Part shown: positions 7,686 through 17,011 of the stretch, piece by piece
Layout of the letters: every line of letters begins with the position of its first letter
How positions within the stretch are numbered: the stretch's first letter is position 1
Assembly: GCA_017465605.1 (NCBI GenBank)
Contig: JAFTVW010000003.1
Coordinates: 1-36,229 of the forward strand
Direction: 5' to 3'
DNA: 36,229 bases
Source: Alistipes sp.
GTDB lineage: Bacteria > Bacteroidota > Bacteroidia > Bacteroidales > Rikenellaceae
Notes under the pieces: generated by a model
What the model saw: the letters and a program-made list of their open reading frames with translations, nothing else
What the model was told of the DNA's origin: nothing
The model's database searches: none
Position numbers and translations under genes: made by a program

Positions 7686-8747
7686 TCAAAATAATAGGCC
7701 TAACAAGAAACCGGCAATAGCAACTCCCAATATTATCCACTGCACATACTCCACCGGCACTAACAATGTGAATATTGGGATGCGTTCACGTTGTGGTTCC
7801 TTGCCAAATATTCTCTTAAAAAAATCTATAATATGCATCTGTCCACAACAATCAGTATCCTCCTCCGCAGGTTTGGCGACAGCAACATTCTCTCTCTTCG
7901 ATGCATCACTATCATCGCCATCATCTTGTAGGGTCAGCAAAGTGCTATTACTATCTTCCGCCTCCTCGTCATCATCATCGCATGGTGTAGACATACCACC
8001 ACTCTCTTTCTCGGAAGAAGAGGCCAATGAGGTTACCGATTTTGTAACCCCTTGCGCAAATTTAAGTGCTCCTCGAAGTACTTTCCCGTTATTTTGCAGT
8101 ATGGCATCAATAGGGACCCCTGTAAGGTTCTGCTCTTTTATAGCTATATCAATCATCTGCTCACTCGACACCATAATATAGTTCACCTCTCCGGCGCTGT
8201 GTTGCAGAGGAGTAACATCCGGGCAAGAGCTGACCCACCCATATATTACCTGCAAGTCTGCTCGCAATCCATTAACGTATGGGTCATACACTATTGCCGG
8301 ACTCAAAACATCTTCAATCTCTTGCAAGTGTTCTCTACAATACATAGCGACCTTGTCCAATACATAATTATTCTCTGCACTATCAGCAACAAACAGCAGA
8401 TTGAATGGAATAGAACGTCCCTCCTCATCCTTCATTGACCCTGTCAAATTGCGAATCGCCAAGCAAGACTCTCCGCTACGTAGCGTCTTGTATATGATGG
8501 CATATCCTCCGTGAGAAAATAGCGGATTACACTCGTTAGGAAACCCCCAGCTATTCCCCTTCTTTATTATCTCGATTCTCGGCAACTGCTCCAACTCTGC
8601 TATGCGGGATTGCTCTGTCGGATCATTACGCCTTTTCATAATAGAGAGTAGTGGGAGATAATATGCGGGGACCGACTCCGAGGACAATGTTCCAAGATAC
8701 ATATCCTTATAGCCCCCCACTGAATAAAATGCGTACAGCCTTACCAT
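7686..8747 (-). CDS. Tail-anchored partner protein A with acidic linker
   Basis: A 353-residue protein homologous to that at 9996-10850: both begin with YSVGGYKD-YLG, share SHGGY near residue 80-90 and an EGRSIPF/SGRSVPF motif, and end in a membrane helix. This copy has a very acidic low-complexity stretch (about 245-300, including CDDDDEEAED) before the last hydrophobic segment (about 330-353), which should anchor the C-terminus in the membrane with the N-terminal domain in the cytoplasm. It starts 7 bases after a GTPase gene, and the other copy also follows a GTPase, suggesting paired function as adaptor or regulator. No family name recognised; Aravind-type GTPase-associated (GAP1) proteins are a possible comparison only. 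Confidence 0.75.
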   Translation of the reverse strand: MVRLYAFYSVGGYKDMYLGTLSSESVPAYYLPLLSIMKRRNDPTEQSRIAELEQLPRIEIIKKGNSWGFPNECNPLFSHGGYAIIYKTLRSGESCLAIRNLTGSMKDEEGRSIPFNLLFVADSAENNYVLDKVAMYCREHLQEIEDVLSPAIVYDPYVNGLRADLQVIYGWVSSCPDVTPLQHSAGEVNYIMVSSEQMIDIAIKEQNLTGVPIDAILQNNGKVLRGALKFAQGVTKSVTSLASSSEKESGGMSTPCDDDDEEAEDSNSTLLTLQDDGDDSDASKRENVAVAKPAEEDTDCCGQMHIIDFFKRIFGKEPQRERIPIFTLLVPVEYVQWIILGVAIAGFLLGLLF

Positions 8748-8754
8748 AGTTCTA

Positions 8755-9993
8755 TCATCTTGTTAAAAATTCAACATCCTTATATACTTCAATTCCTTCG
8801 TCAGTATATTTTATAATATTCTGCTCCTTCATTGAGTTAATAATACTCTCCATCACACTCATAGGTATATCTCCAAAATAGTCTTTAATATTAGACCATA
8901 AAGAGAATGTAACCACATTAAGTGCAAAATTTGCTAATGCCCTGGCACCCCTGGATAGAAAGCCTCTGTTATTCTCTTCTCTAATCTTGGCGTCTATCAT
9001 TTTTTGAAGCATAAATTCCAGTATATGAAGGGCTAATTGTTCGCAGTTATGTGGCCTATACTCTTGATTGCAGACATAATACCACGAGTTTGGTCTTACG
9101 ATATCCGTACCCAAGATAAGCACTGCGGAAGGGTCATCATCTACATAACCCTCGGACAGAAGTTTTATATCTCCGTCAGCCAATCTTATCTTATCACCAG
9201 CAATGATACTCCCCTTATCTTTGACGGTCTGTTTAAAGAACAATAGTCGCTTCTTCTTGTAAGTAAATAGTGATGCAGGAAGATGCGCATGGAAAACCAT
9301 CGAACCAATTGTTTGGATTGGCAAGAACTCTATTCGAATGTTGCGATGAGCTTGTATTCCTGCAATAGCGGTTTCATACACCTGTTTAGTGCGGGCAACA
9401 ACCAAATCCAACTTGTTCTCCTTCGCCCATTTCTCACACTTAATAGGAGTAAAAATTACTAATTTGGCTGAAACATTATCTTTTTCATTTATGGAGGTTA
9501 AGAAGGTATGAATATCCTCTACAAAATTGAACTTTTCATTTATAATTTCATTCACATAAGGATTTGATGTATTGACAGCCTCCATCAGCATAGGAGTATC
9601 AATGGCAACAATAAATACATCGTATCTTGATATCATATCACATACTTGATCCTGATAGGTATTCCCACCCTGATAGAACTCTCCATTCATATCAGTAAAT
9701 AGAATCTCCATCTTATTATTATTGCCGGAAACAGACAGTTGCAATGTATAGTGATTAAATATTTCCGTTTTGCCAGAATCTACCAAAATAACCTTCTGGT
9801 AGTTCTTCTCCAAACTAGATCGAATATCTATCAACTTCGATGCTATTGGCTCTGATGCATTTTGGGTAACATCTTTCGCTGTCAGTAGTGTATTGATTGG
9901 AGCGTTCGTGAACGCATCAATAATTGCAGCGAGAGCGGAACTCTTGCCCACACGTTGACCACCCATCATCAACACTTTAAGTCCTTCTGCCAT
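8755..9993 (-). CDS. Small GTPase of the operon, copy 1
   Basis: A 412-residue P-loop GTPase. Walker A is GGQRVGKSS (residues 11-19). The G3 region is DMNGE in ILFTDMNGEFYQGG. The strand IDTPMLMEAV and the G4-like TPIKCEKW follow. It shares this unusual motif set with the GTPases at 10876 and 12042: xDxPxLM, then PxKxEKW/PxKxERY in place of NKxD. The C-terminal part (about 320-412) looks like a helical accessory region. It may relate to the DO-GTPase families described in predicted conflict systems; that is recall, not a search result. It starts 2 bases after partner B and is followed by partner A. Confidence 0.82.
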   Translation of the reverse strand: MAEGLKVLMMGGQRVGKSSALAAIIDAFTNAPINTLLTAKDVTQNASEPIASKLIDIRSSLEKNYQKVILVDSGKTEIFNHYTLQLSVSGNNNKMEILFTDMNGEFYQGGNTYQDQVCDMISRYDVFIVAIDTPMLMEAVNTSNPYVNEIINEKFNFVEDIHTFLTSINEKDNVSAKLVIFTPIKCEKWAKENKLDLVVARTKQVYETAIAGIQAHRNIRIEFLPIQTIGSMVFHAHLPASLFTYKKKRLLFFKQTVKDKGSIIAGDKIRLADGDIKLLSEGYVDDDPSAVLILGTDIVRPNSWYYVCNQEYRPHNCEQLALHILEFMLQKMIDAKIREENNRGFLSRGARALANFALNVVTFSLWSNIKDYFGDIPMSVMESIINSMKEQNIIKYTDEGIEVYKDVEFLTR

Positions 9994-9995
9994 AT

Positions 9996-10850
9996 CTACC
10001 TACAAATAGAGAACAACAATACAATTATTCCAACGATGACGGCACAAGCTGCGATCATATATAGCATCTTTTGTCTGCCGAACTTCGCCTCTCTCTGCGC
10101 CTTTGCCCTCATTTGGGCCGCCTTTTGGGGGTTATCCAAAGGAAGAACGTGTTCCAATGGGATGTGTTTTATACGCCTATCATACAACCCCAACTCCTCC
10201 ACAATCTGTTTCCTATACAGATTCGAAGACATCAACAATGCTCCGACCATATCAGGTTCTGCTACCACAACAACCCTATCTGACACCGTCTCGATATAAT
10301 TCTGTCTATTGGCACAATATTCCACAAATACATTAAACTGCCGCAAGCAGAACTTTACGCCATTCACATCGGCATCATAGAGTAGCATCGTGGCAATTTT
10401 ATCTGAAACTGAATCAATATTGTTACTCCAAAACGCAGCAATAGTAGCCAACTTACGAGCATCCTGCACATTGTCCGCAACAAGCATTATCAGAAATGGG
10501 ACAGAACGTCCCGACTCATCCTTATTCTCGCCGAGGATATCTCGTAGTATCAAAACATAACTATCTTCTTCAAGGTGAGTATATACCAACTTATACCCTC
10601 CGTGCGACACAAGCCTAGCACCCGACTTCGGGAAACCATACGGAGAGGCTTGATTTACGAGTAAAATCTTTGGCAGAGCGTCAAGGTGCTTAACTCGCTC
10701 TAATAGTCTCTCATCACTATCTGTTTCAGCTCTTTTCTTTTGAATAGCCAGCAGCGGGAGCAAGTATGTAAATTCGTCATCCATCTCCGAATTGCCGAGA
10801 TACAGGTCTTTGTATCCGCCGACAGAATAGTATGTATAAAATCTCAACAT
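9996..10850 (-). CDS. Tail-anchored partner protein B
   Basis: A 284-residue paralogue of the protein at 7686-8747. It shares YSVGGYKDLYLG at the N-terminus, SHGGYKLVY, and DESGRSVPF, and ends in a 20-residue hydrophobic helix (about 262-282) after a basic stretch, so it is probably tail-anchored with a cytoplasmic body. It lacks the long acidic linker of its paralogue. I chose the ATG at 10850 over the TTG two codons upstream. Its position between two GTPase genes implies a physical or regulatory link with them. Confidence 0.75.
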   Translation of the reverse strand: MLRFYTYYSVGGYKDLYLGNSEMDDEFTYLLPLLAIQKKRAETDSDERLLERVKHLDALPKILLVNQASPYGFPKSGARLVSHGGYKLVYTHLEEDSYVLILRDILGENKDESGRSVPFLIMLVADNVQDARKLATIAAFWSNNIDSVSDKIATMLLYDADVNGVKFCLRQFNVFVEYCANRQNYIETVSDRVVVVAEPDMVGALLMSSNLYRKQIVEELGLYDRRIKHIPLEHVLPLDNPQKAAQMRAKAQREAKFGRQKMLYMIAACAVIVGIIVLLFSICR

Positions 10851-10875
10851 ATTCAATCCGATTTTGGAAGCATAG

Positions 10876-12033
10876 TTAGCGATAGACCTTTATCCGTTCA
10901 ATACCATCTCCGGTATCCTTAATTAAACCGCTATTGGTCAGCTCGACAATCGTATTATTCAGATCATTAAGAGTAATGCGACCAAAAATTCTATTGAAGA
11001 ACTGACTAAACCATGAAGTACTCTGATTGTTTCTCGCCTTATTGAACATAAAACGCAAAATATGAAGTGCTACCTGCTCACAATGCTTGGGAGCGTATTT
11101 AGGTGTTGGATTTGTGTGATGAAACCAAGCCGAAGGGCGTACAATATCGAGGGATTCATCATCAAACTCAAACACTGCTTCCGCATCAGGATTTAATATA
11201 TCCCCTTCTCGAAGAGAATACATATCGCCATTGCTCTTAATTACAATTTTATCCGTAACCTTTGAGCATTTTACAACACTTCCTGTTGCCGTTGTAACAG
11301 TATATGCCGTGCGCATCTCCGAGAAAGCTATGTTTCCTGCTGTTTGCACCGGAATTATCGACACCTCTGTATTGTCCCTTTTTTGAAGATGAGATATCGT
11401 TGAGGCATATCGTTCGAATATTCGATTTTTCACATCTTCTATTTTGCCTTCTTGAATCCATCTTTCACATTTCATTGGCACAAAAAGAACTAATTTTGCT
11501 CCTTGCTTATCCTCTGAATACTCATCAATTGATGTTATAAATGAATGTATTGAATCCGCAACATTTGCCGCATCTGCGATTGCATCGTTCTGCATAAGAT
11601 ATGGAGAATCAACAACTATTACAAAAACATCACAATCTTTCAAATAGTCCAATGTCTCTTGGGTATGATGTCCTCCATGGTCAAAAAATTCTCCTGCGGA
11701 GTCTCTAAACTCAATGTTCATCGTCTTATTGGTTCCAGCTAAGGAAATTTGCATATTGTATGACCAAAAATGTATAGTAGGTCCTTTATCAATAAGAAAA
11801 TCAGAAGCCTTATAAGTGGATAGAAATGACTGAAGTTCCAACCTTTTATTGCTTAGACTCTCTTGCTTCTCTTTGGCGCCATAAATCTCCTTGGTTTCAA
11901 GAATCGTTTTGTCCGAAACCGTCAAAATATTATTAAGCTGTTGAGTGTGTATCATTTGGTCAAAAAGGCTTGACAGCACTGAGGTTTTGCCACATCGACG
12001 ACCACCCATCATAAGTACTTTTAAGCTCGCCAT
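10876..12033 (-). CDS. Small GTPase of the operon, copy 2
   Basis: A 385-residue GTPase closely related to the one at 8755 over its whole length. Walker A is GGRRCGKTS near the N-terminus, G3 is DSAGE, the strand VDSPYLMQ follows, and the G4-like motif is VPMKCERW. Both contain an SWF/NSWYY-type segment and EQ(V/L)ALHILRFM/EFM near residue 320. Two similar GTPases side by side suggest a heterodimer or sequential switches. It starts 8 bases after the GTPase at 12042 and precedes partner B. No membrane segment seen. Confidence 0.82.
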   Translation of the reverse strand: MASLKVLMMGGRRCGKTSVLSSLFDQMIHTQQLNNILTVSDKTILETKEIYGAKEKQESLSNKRLELQSFLSTYKASDFLIDKGPTIHFWSYNMQISLAGTNKTMNIEFRDSAGEFFDHGGHHTQETLDYLKDCDVFVIVVDSPYLMQNDAIADAANVADSIHSFITSIDEYSEDKQGAKLVLFVPMKCERWIQEGKIEDVKNRIFERYASTISHLQKRDNTEVSIIPVQTAGNIAFSEMRTAYTVTTATGSVVKCSKVTDKIVIKSNGDMYSLREGDILNPDAEAVFEFDDESLDIVRPSAWFHHTNPTPKYAPKHCEQVALHILRFMFNKARNNQSTSWFSQFFNRIFGRITLNDLNNTIVELTNSGLIKDTGDGIERIKVYR

Positions 12034-12041
12034 ATCTTCTC

Positions 12042-13076
12042 CTATTTAATGTTAAATATTGTATTTGTTACGACCAATTCATAACCGCTCCTATCTTGGA
12101 TTATATTCTTCCCCATTTTCTTAATCTCGTGGAAGAATTCGTCATCATCTTTCAAGTATGAGACGAATGTATTTATAATACACTCAAAGATGTCCGCTGG
12201 TTGATTTGTCATCCATTCATACTGGTTTGCCACGTATGTCAGCAGATAGTATAGTGGTTGCACACAGAACATAGGCGCAAATTTGGGGTCCTTCCCATAA
12301 AAACGATACTTCGATATCTTTGCTATGCCACCAAGCGCCATATCATTATCCACAAACTTATCGAACTCGACATGCCCTAACGTCTGAATCGGGGTAATTG
12401 CACAGGCAATATTGAATTCCCGACAAAGAGAGATAAGGCCAGCATAGGCACTCTTTACCCTACGATTCAGTTCCTCCAATCTATTATCGTGGAAATATCG
12501 TTCACTTTTAAGAGGAACAAGAAGAATCATTTTGTCCTTGATCCCATTCTTATTTCTCATCAGAAAGTTAGTAACCAACGACACCTCATTCTTCATCTCA
12601 TTATACACTCCATCTTCCTCCATAAGATATGGAGTATCAATCGCCACCATTATCACATTGGACTCTGCGACAAACTCCTCAACCCTCTCCGGCTGCGAAG
12701 TAAGGTACTCTCCGGGGAAGTCTTTTATGTTTATATTTACAGTGTGAGCACGTCCCACCTTACCCATCTCGAAAGAGAATGTGCTCTCCTCCGATGTTGC
12801 CTCAATAGCTCCGGTCTGTGGGGAGTCTTGAATACTGGTCCTAGAAGAGATGATGCTTTGTAGTTGCAACTTCTTCTTTGTCAATACGGCACTTGTTGTA
12901 GGTGTAGGTCTAAAATAAATACCTGCCCCAGCGACAGAATCACGGGTTTCGCTGAATATCGACGCCATCAGCGATGTTTTACCCACAGCACGAGGGCCCA
13001 TCATTGTAACATTCAGGGTCGGAATCTCAGAAACAACCCCTCCTAACTTATCCTTTATAGCACTAAATATTCCCAT
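12042..13076 (-). CDS. Small GTPase of the operon, copy 3
   Basis: A 344-residue GTPase, more divergent than the other two. Walker A is GPRAVGKTS (about residues 27-35), G3 is DFPGE (NINIKDFPGEYL), the strand AIDTPYLME follows, and the G4-like motif is VPLKSERY. The first 20 residues form a short amphipathic lead. The helical tail is shorter than in copies 1 and 2. It lies 10 bases after the dynamin-like gene and heads the GTPase/partner cluster. The three together look like a divergent set from one ancestor. Confidence 0.82.
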   Translation of the reverse strand: MGIFSAIKDKLGGVVSEIPTLNVTMMGPRAVGKTSLMASIFSETRDSVAGAGIYFRPTPTTSAVLTKKKLQLQSIISSRTSIQDSPQTGAIEATSEESTFSFEMGKVGRAHTVNINIKDFPGEYLTSQPERVEEFVAESNVIMVAIDTPYLMEEDGVYNEMKNEVSLVTNFLMRNKNGIKDKMILLVPLKSERYFHDNRLEELNRRVKSAYAGLISLCREFNIACAITPIQTLGHVEFDKFVDNDMALGGIAKISKYRFYGKDPKFAPMFCVQPLYYLLTYVANQYEWMTNQPADIFECIINTFVSYLKDDDEFFHEIKKMGKNIIQDRSGYELVVTNTIFNIK

Positions 13077-13086
13077 AATTATAGTT

Positions 13087-15462
13087 TTAATTGTTTATCG
13101 TTTCGACCGAACTTCTTAAAGAGTTAATACACTCTGCCCACTCGGCAAATGCCGCATTCTCTTTGGCCCTACTCTCAATCTCGCCATGCCAGATAAGACC
13201 CATATTATCGTTGTAGAACTCCTTCAAATCCCTAACACCATTTACGTTAGTTCCTATCTTAACATGAAACTTGTGGACCCTGGAATAGGACAACAGACTC
13301 GGCTGTAACGAGAACTTACCCATCCAATCACGCAGTCGCTTTTGTAGAGGCATCAGCCTGTTAGCCAACTCCTGCCATACACAAGCTGCCTTATCGCTAA
13401 ATTCATGAGGATTACCTCCTGCATACGGGATAAAGTCTTTATGGTCTTTCTCTATAATGTAGAGACTCTCTATCACATAATACTCGGCCGTTCCCTCTAT
13501 ATTTATCTCATAATCCAGCACATAGCGCAAAGCCTCATACAAAGCCGGATACTTCTCTTGTGGAATATAATTGCTAATAATCGCCTCCAACCACTCAACA
13601 GACGGCCCAACTTTTGTGCACTCCCTCGGCAGTGGCAATAGCGACATCTTGCCCTGATTATAAAGGATATTGATAATGTCAAGTTTAACTCTCTGTTGCA
13701 GAGGGTATATCACCGACGTATTGACATCCTCAAACACCTCAAATATGCCGTTGCGCATCTGCTCTATCGCCTCCTCAAATAGTCCCTGAGGTGTTACGAA
13801 ATTACCACTCTTAAAGCGGTACAACAACTCCTCTTCTGTCGGCAAATCCTTATCTATATTACTGAGCAGTCGCTCGTATGCTTTGGTCAACTCCTCGCAC
13901 TCGGCATCCTTTACCTTGGCATATCCGTCATGATCCAAATCATTCATTGCAACATTGAGTGCTTGCAACGTGGGCTCGTACCCATCTCGCTCAAACTTCC
14001 AATCCGTAATAGCTGACATAGGAATTACCTTACCTGCCGTCTTTACCAAGCGCTGGCAGCAGTTCACTGCATCGGCAACCTCTCGGTCAACACACTCTCG
14101 AAGGTTGCTGTCAAGATATTCGAGATTATTTGCAATCATTTGGAGGTGAGGAACCAGAAGGTTACTATTTACATCGTTGCGGTCTGCGGCATTCACTGCA
14201 ACATAAAAACCGAATGGCAACTGCTTTAACGCCAAATCATCCTTTATGTCTTGCAAATTCTGTATGTTACACTTCGGTCCATAAGGTATGGCGTTAATTG
14301 CATAGGATATCCACTTTTGAGGGTTACGTGCCGAGAGATTCTCGATTAACTTATTGTATATCTTCTCCTCTCGCTCCGGCACGGAGCCTCCCGTATTGGC
14401 AGGGCAAAAGACATCTATTGCACCATCGCAATCTTCGCATAATACTCTGAACATCTCACTCTCAACGGCATCAGCATTCACCGAAGGGCCGAGACCAACC
14501 GTATCCACAAACTCAATACGCCCGCAATCCTGATTTGGGAACTCACAAAAGATATTGACAGACTTCACCGCCAAATACCAATAATACATATGTCGCCACA
14601 CTATCTGCTTCGGCGAGCCATCCGGATTCTGCTCCTTTACTCGTTCCTTAACATCACTCGGATTGGCACTGCTTGGAATCTCCGACTTATCTGTATATTC
14701 ACGATATTGGGCAACAAACTTCATCACCTCGTCTTTGTCGGTGTACTCAACAACACCTCGTCCTAAGAACGTCCCATAGAAGTTTCTGTGTCCGATGATA
14801 TTATTCTTGATTAACTTCTCTATCTCAGTTTTATCCTTCCCCACATAACCCGATACGTCTATCGCAGAGAGGTCATCCAAGGAATTCAAGCAGAACTTCC
14901 GCTCCGGCATTAACATCTCCAGTTTTACCCTCACATTGTCCAAAAACTCCGATACTGTATAAAACTCTATCTCTGCCCTAAATGGGGTCTGAGTCTTATG
15001 ATTATGAATCACGGAAACTGCCCCCGTGCAACTGGTTCCATCATACGCCGGAATTACCTCATTTGGCAAACCGGTCATAGATTGCAGAAATGTACTTTTA
15101 CCCTGTCGTTCATACCCAATGAATGCAATTCTCACTGACTCTCGACTGAATCGTTTCTGCAACATAGCGAGGCTCTCGATTGCAACATCTATCTTTTGAA
15201 TCGCAGATATACAATCTAATTGATTGAATGCAGTCATTGCATTAGGGTCGGCAGACAATGTTCGGCAGAACTCTCCCTCCTTATTATCTCTCTGTGCATT
15301 AACCGCCTGTACACATTGTTGGAACCTCACAACACTCTCTCGCAGCCTTACAAGTTTTTCTATCTCAGAATTAACCTCTTGTAACTTTCCGGCTCCTTCA
15401 TACTCTCCTCGACCTAACCTCATATCGAGAATGCGGTCAATTTGCTGGGTTATGGTACTCAT
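13087..15462 (-). CDS. Dynamin-like large GTPase
   Basis: A 791-residue protein. A helical, coiled-coil-like N-terminus (about 1-105) precedes the GTPase domain: Walker A GYERQGKST (116-124), an SCTGAVS switch I containing the conserved threonine (144-150), and G3 DTVGLG (320-325). A large insert separates switch I and G3. The long C-terminal part (about 470-791) is mostly helical, as in bacterial dynamin-like stalks. Such proteins remodel or guard membranes, and some act in phage defence. There is no clear membrane helix. It sits between the M48 gene and the three small GTPases with gaps of 10-11 bases. Confidence 0.82.
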   Translation of the reverse strand: MSTITQQIDRILDMRLGRGEYEGAGKLQEVNSEIEKLVRLRESVVRFQQCVQAVNAQRDNKEGEFCRTLSADPNAMTAFNQLDCISAIQKIDVAIESLAMLQKRFSRESVRIAFIGYERQGKSTFLQSMTGLPNEVIPAYDGTSCTGAVSVIHNHKTQTPFRAEIEFYTVSEFLDNVRVKLEMLMPERKFCLNSLDDLSAIDVSGYVGKDKTEIEKLIKNNIIGHRNFYGTFLGRGVVEYTDKDEVMKFVAQYREYTDKSEIPSSANPSDVKERVKEQNPDGSPKQIVWRHMYYWYLAVKSVNIFCEFPNQDCGRIEFVDTVGLGPSVNADAVESEMFRVLCEDCDGAIDVFCPANTGGSVPEREEKIYNKLIENLSARNPQKWISYAINAIPYGPKCNIQNLQDIKDDLALKQLPFGFYVAVNAADRNDVNSNLLVPHLQMIANNLEYLDSNLRECVDREVADAVNCCQRLVKTAGKVIPMSAITDWKFERDGYEPTLQALNVAMNDLDHDGYAKVKDAECEELTKAYERLLSNIDKDLPTEEELLYRFKSGNFVTPQGLFEEAIEQMRNGIFEVFEDVNTSVIYPLQQRVKLDIINILYNQGKMSLLPLPRECTKVGPSVEWLEAIISNYIPQEKYPALYEALRYVLDYEINIEGTAEYYVIESLYIIEKDHKDFIPYAGGNPHEFSDKAACVWQELANRLMPLQKRLRDWMGKFSLQPSLLSYSRVHKFHVKIGTNVNGVRDLKEFYNDNMGLIWHGEIESRAKENAAFAEWAECINSLRSSVETINN

Positions 15463-15473
15463 AAATTATTGTT

Positions 15474-16250
15474 TTAATTTGTTTTTGCGAACTCCTTAAT
15501 ATTGTCAAGCCTCGACCGAATAAATGGATGATGCTGATACAGTTCAATAAAACTTTGGTGTCCGACTATAGAGCTCCTCTCAAAAATCTTATCGAACAAA
15601 CCTTCAATAAGGTTGACATCTTTACAACACAGATAACCCGCCCTATCGGCCGTATATTCGGCACATCTGTACCACTCATTTAGGGGCACATCTATCGAGT
15701 CACTCACAACAGACCCAAGCATCTCCGACTTGTTGTTCAGTCTATCCAATAGCCCCTTAATCGTGTGGCACATCATATTTTTTTGCAAAATATGTCCTAA
15801 CTCGTGCCCAATAACAAAACTCAACTCTCCATCCGACAGACCTACTACCGTCTTTCTGCTTACGAGAACTATTGGGGCATTGTCTGTTCCTACGCTCAAA
15901 GCGTTTATTCCTCTCAAACGATTGGTTACATATACCGCAGGAACTTGCTCCACGTTCAGACTCTTGCAACAATCTTGTAGCACTCCATATAGGCGTGGGT
16001 GGTTGCTCTCGTCGACCAACCGCCCCTCCAATCTAACATTTTGAATCTGCTCCTTACAATACTTATCGGCAAATAGAAGAAGTGCCCTGCGCACCAACTT
16101 ATTTGATAATATTGCATCCATATAGTTGTCGCAAGGGTATGCATACGGAAGAGGTGCTCCTCTCTTTGGAGAAAGGAACTTTAAGGTCCTCGCCGATTCT
16201 GCAATCCCTTCGGCTTTACTCTCCAATATGGCAAGCCACTTCAAACTCAC
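15474..16250 (-). CDS. M48-like metallopeptidase, upstream copy
   Basis: A 258-residue zinc peptidase with HELGH at residues 149-153 and the third ligand in AEYTADRAG (197-205). It shares with the protein at 6762 the YxVTxR...INA region before the catalytic helix and the ADRAGxLxCxD block after it, but lacks the zinc-ribbon tail and has no clear membrane helices. The only plausible full-length start is a GTG at 16250; the next in-frame ATG is about 43 codons later. The two M48 enzymes bracket the GTPase genes, which suggests proteolysis triggered by the GTPases. Confidence 0.88.
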   Translation of the reverse strand: MSLKWLAILESKAEGIAESARTLKFLSPKRGAPLPYAYPCDNYMDAILSNKLVRRALLLFADKYCKEQIQNVRLEGRLVDESNHPRLYGVLQDCCKSLNVEQVPAVYVTNRLRGINALSVGTDNAPIVLVSRKTVVGLSDGELSFVIGHELGHILQKNMMCHTIKGLLDRLNNKSEMLGSVVSDSIDVPLNEWYRCAEYTADRAGYLCCKDVNLIEGLFDKIFERSSIVGHQSFIELYQHHPFIRSRLDNIKEFAKTN

Positions 16251-16271
16251 TATGCGTAAATTAAGTTACTG

Positions 16272-16508
16272 TTATTGCCAACCATCTCCGCCACAGAACG
16301 AGCACTCGTACTGATATCCGTTATACCAGTAATATCCGCCATCACAATGCGGACAATCTTTTGGCAAAGATTTGACATTGATTCTAGGCAGCCTCTTAGG
16401 CTTTAAAACTTTGTATATATCATCACTATACTTACTAGCATTACGACATCCACATAGTAGAGTGCCGGCCATTGTGGCTACCACCAAAATTCTTAGAAAA
16501 TTCTTCAT
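16272..16508 (-). CDS. Small lipoprotein with half a DnaJ-type zinc motif
   Basis: A 78-residue protein with a basic start, a hydrophobic helix and a lipobox ending LLCGC, so it should be lipidated at Cys20. The mature C-terminal part has CPHCDGG and, 15 residues later, CSFCGGDGW: two CxxCxG units, as in one zinc site of DnaJ. It lies 21 bases upstream of the M48 gene and 12 bases after the membrane protein gene. It could present a zinc knuckle in the periplasm; no named family. Confidence 0.7.
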   Translation of the reverse strand: MKNFLRILVVATMAGTLLCGCRNASKYSDDIYKVLKPKRLPRINVKSLPKDCPHCDGGYYWYNGYQYECSFCGGDGWQ

Positions 16509-16520
16509 GTTCTTAAAATA

Positions 16521-17000
16521 TTAATATCCTTTATATATTCTAGCAATCTCTTTTACCTCATCCTTACTCGGAAGTTTCTTCATAATGTTTAGAAATGCTT
16601 CAATTATATTATCATCTGAATAACTTGGTTTATGCATCAGATCGATGATCGCAACGGCGAATTTGTAAGTAAAATAGATATTACAACAAGCACTTATACC
16701 CAATGCTGCAACAATCGCCACTAATGGTCCGAGTCCCGGAATACAAAAGACCGCAAATGTTGCTGCTTTGCACGCCAAATAGTAACTTGCTATCCCCGTA
16801 GCTGCGGCTACCGCAATACGCTTCGGATCATCGCCAAACTTTGAATTAGCCTCAGATCTAATTGCAAAGAACATAGTAGTCCAACACGTACCTACGGCAA
16901 CTGCATCCAATGTACCAAAAAATCCCAAAGGGCTAATTCCCGCTGCTGCAAGCAAAGCGGTTCTAACGATAGACTTGTATCGTAAAGGAATCTTATTCAT
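16521..17000 (-). CDS. DUF697-like membrane protein
   Basis: A 159-residue protein with three or four hydrophobic helices (about residues 12-50, 65-90 and 92-120), rich in alanine and glycine, with a GISPLGFFGTLDAVAVGTCW stretch and CIPGLGPLVAIV. This resembles DUF697 (YcjF-type) domains, which are often encoded next to or fused with GTPases. A charged helical tail follows. It fits as a membrane platform for the GTPases later in the operon. The family assignment is by resemblance only. Confidence 0.65.
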   Translation of the reverse strand: MNKIPLRYKSIVRTALLAAAGISPLGFFGTLDAVAVGTCWTTMFFAIRSEANSKFGDDPKRIAVAAATGIASYYLACKAATFAVFCIPGLGPLVAIVAALGISACCNIYFTYKFAVAIIDLMHKPSYSDDNIIEAFLNIMKKLPSKDEVKEIARIYKGY

Positions 17001-17011
17001 ACTCTCAACTA

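Noticed and set aside
13087-15462. Dynamin-like gene as a ribosome-assembly GTPase (Era/Der type)
   Set aside because: It is far too long, with a large insert between switch I and G3 and a long helical tail, and has no KH or second GTPase domain.
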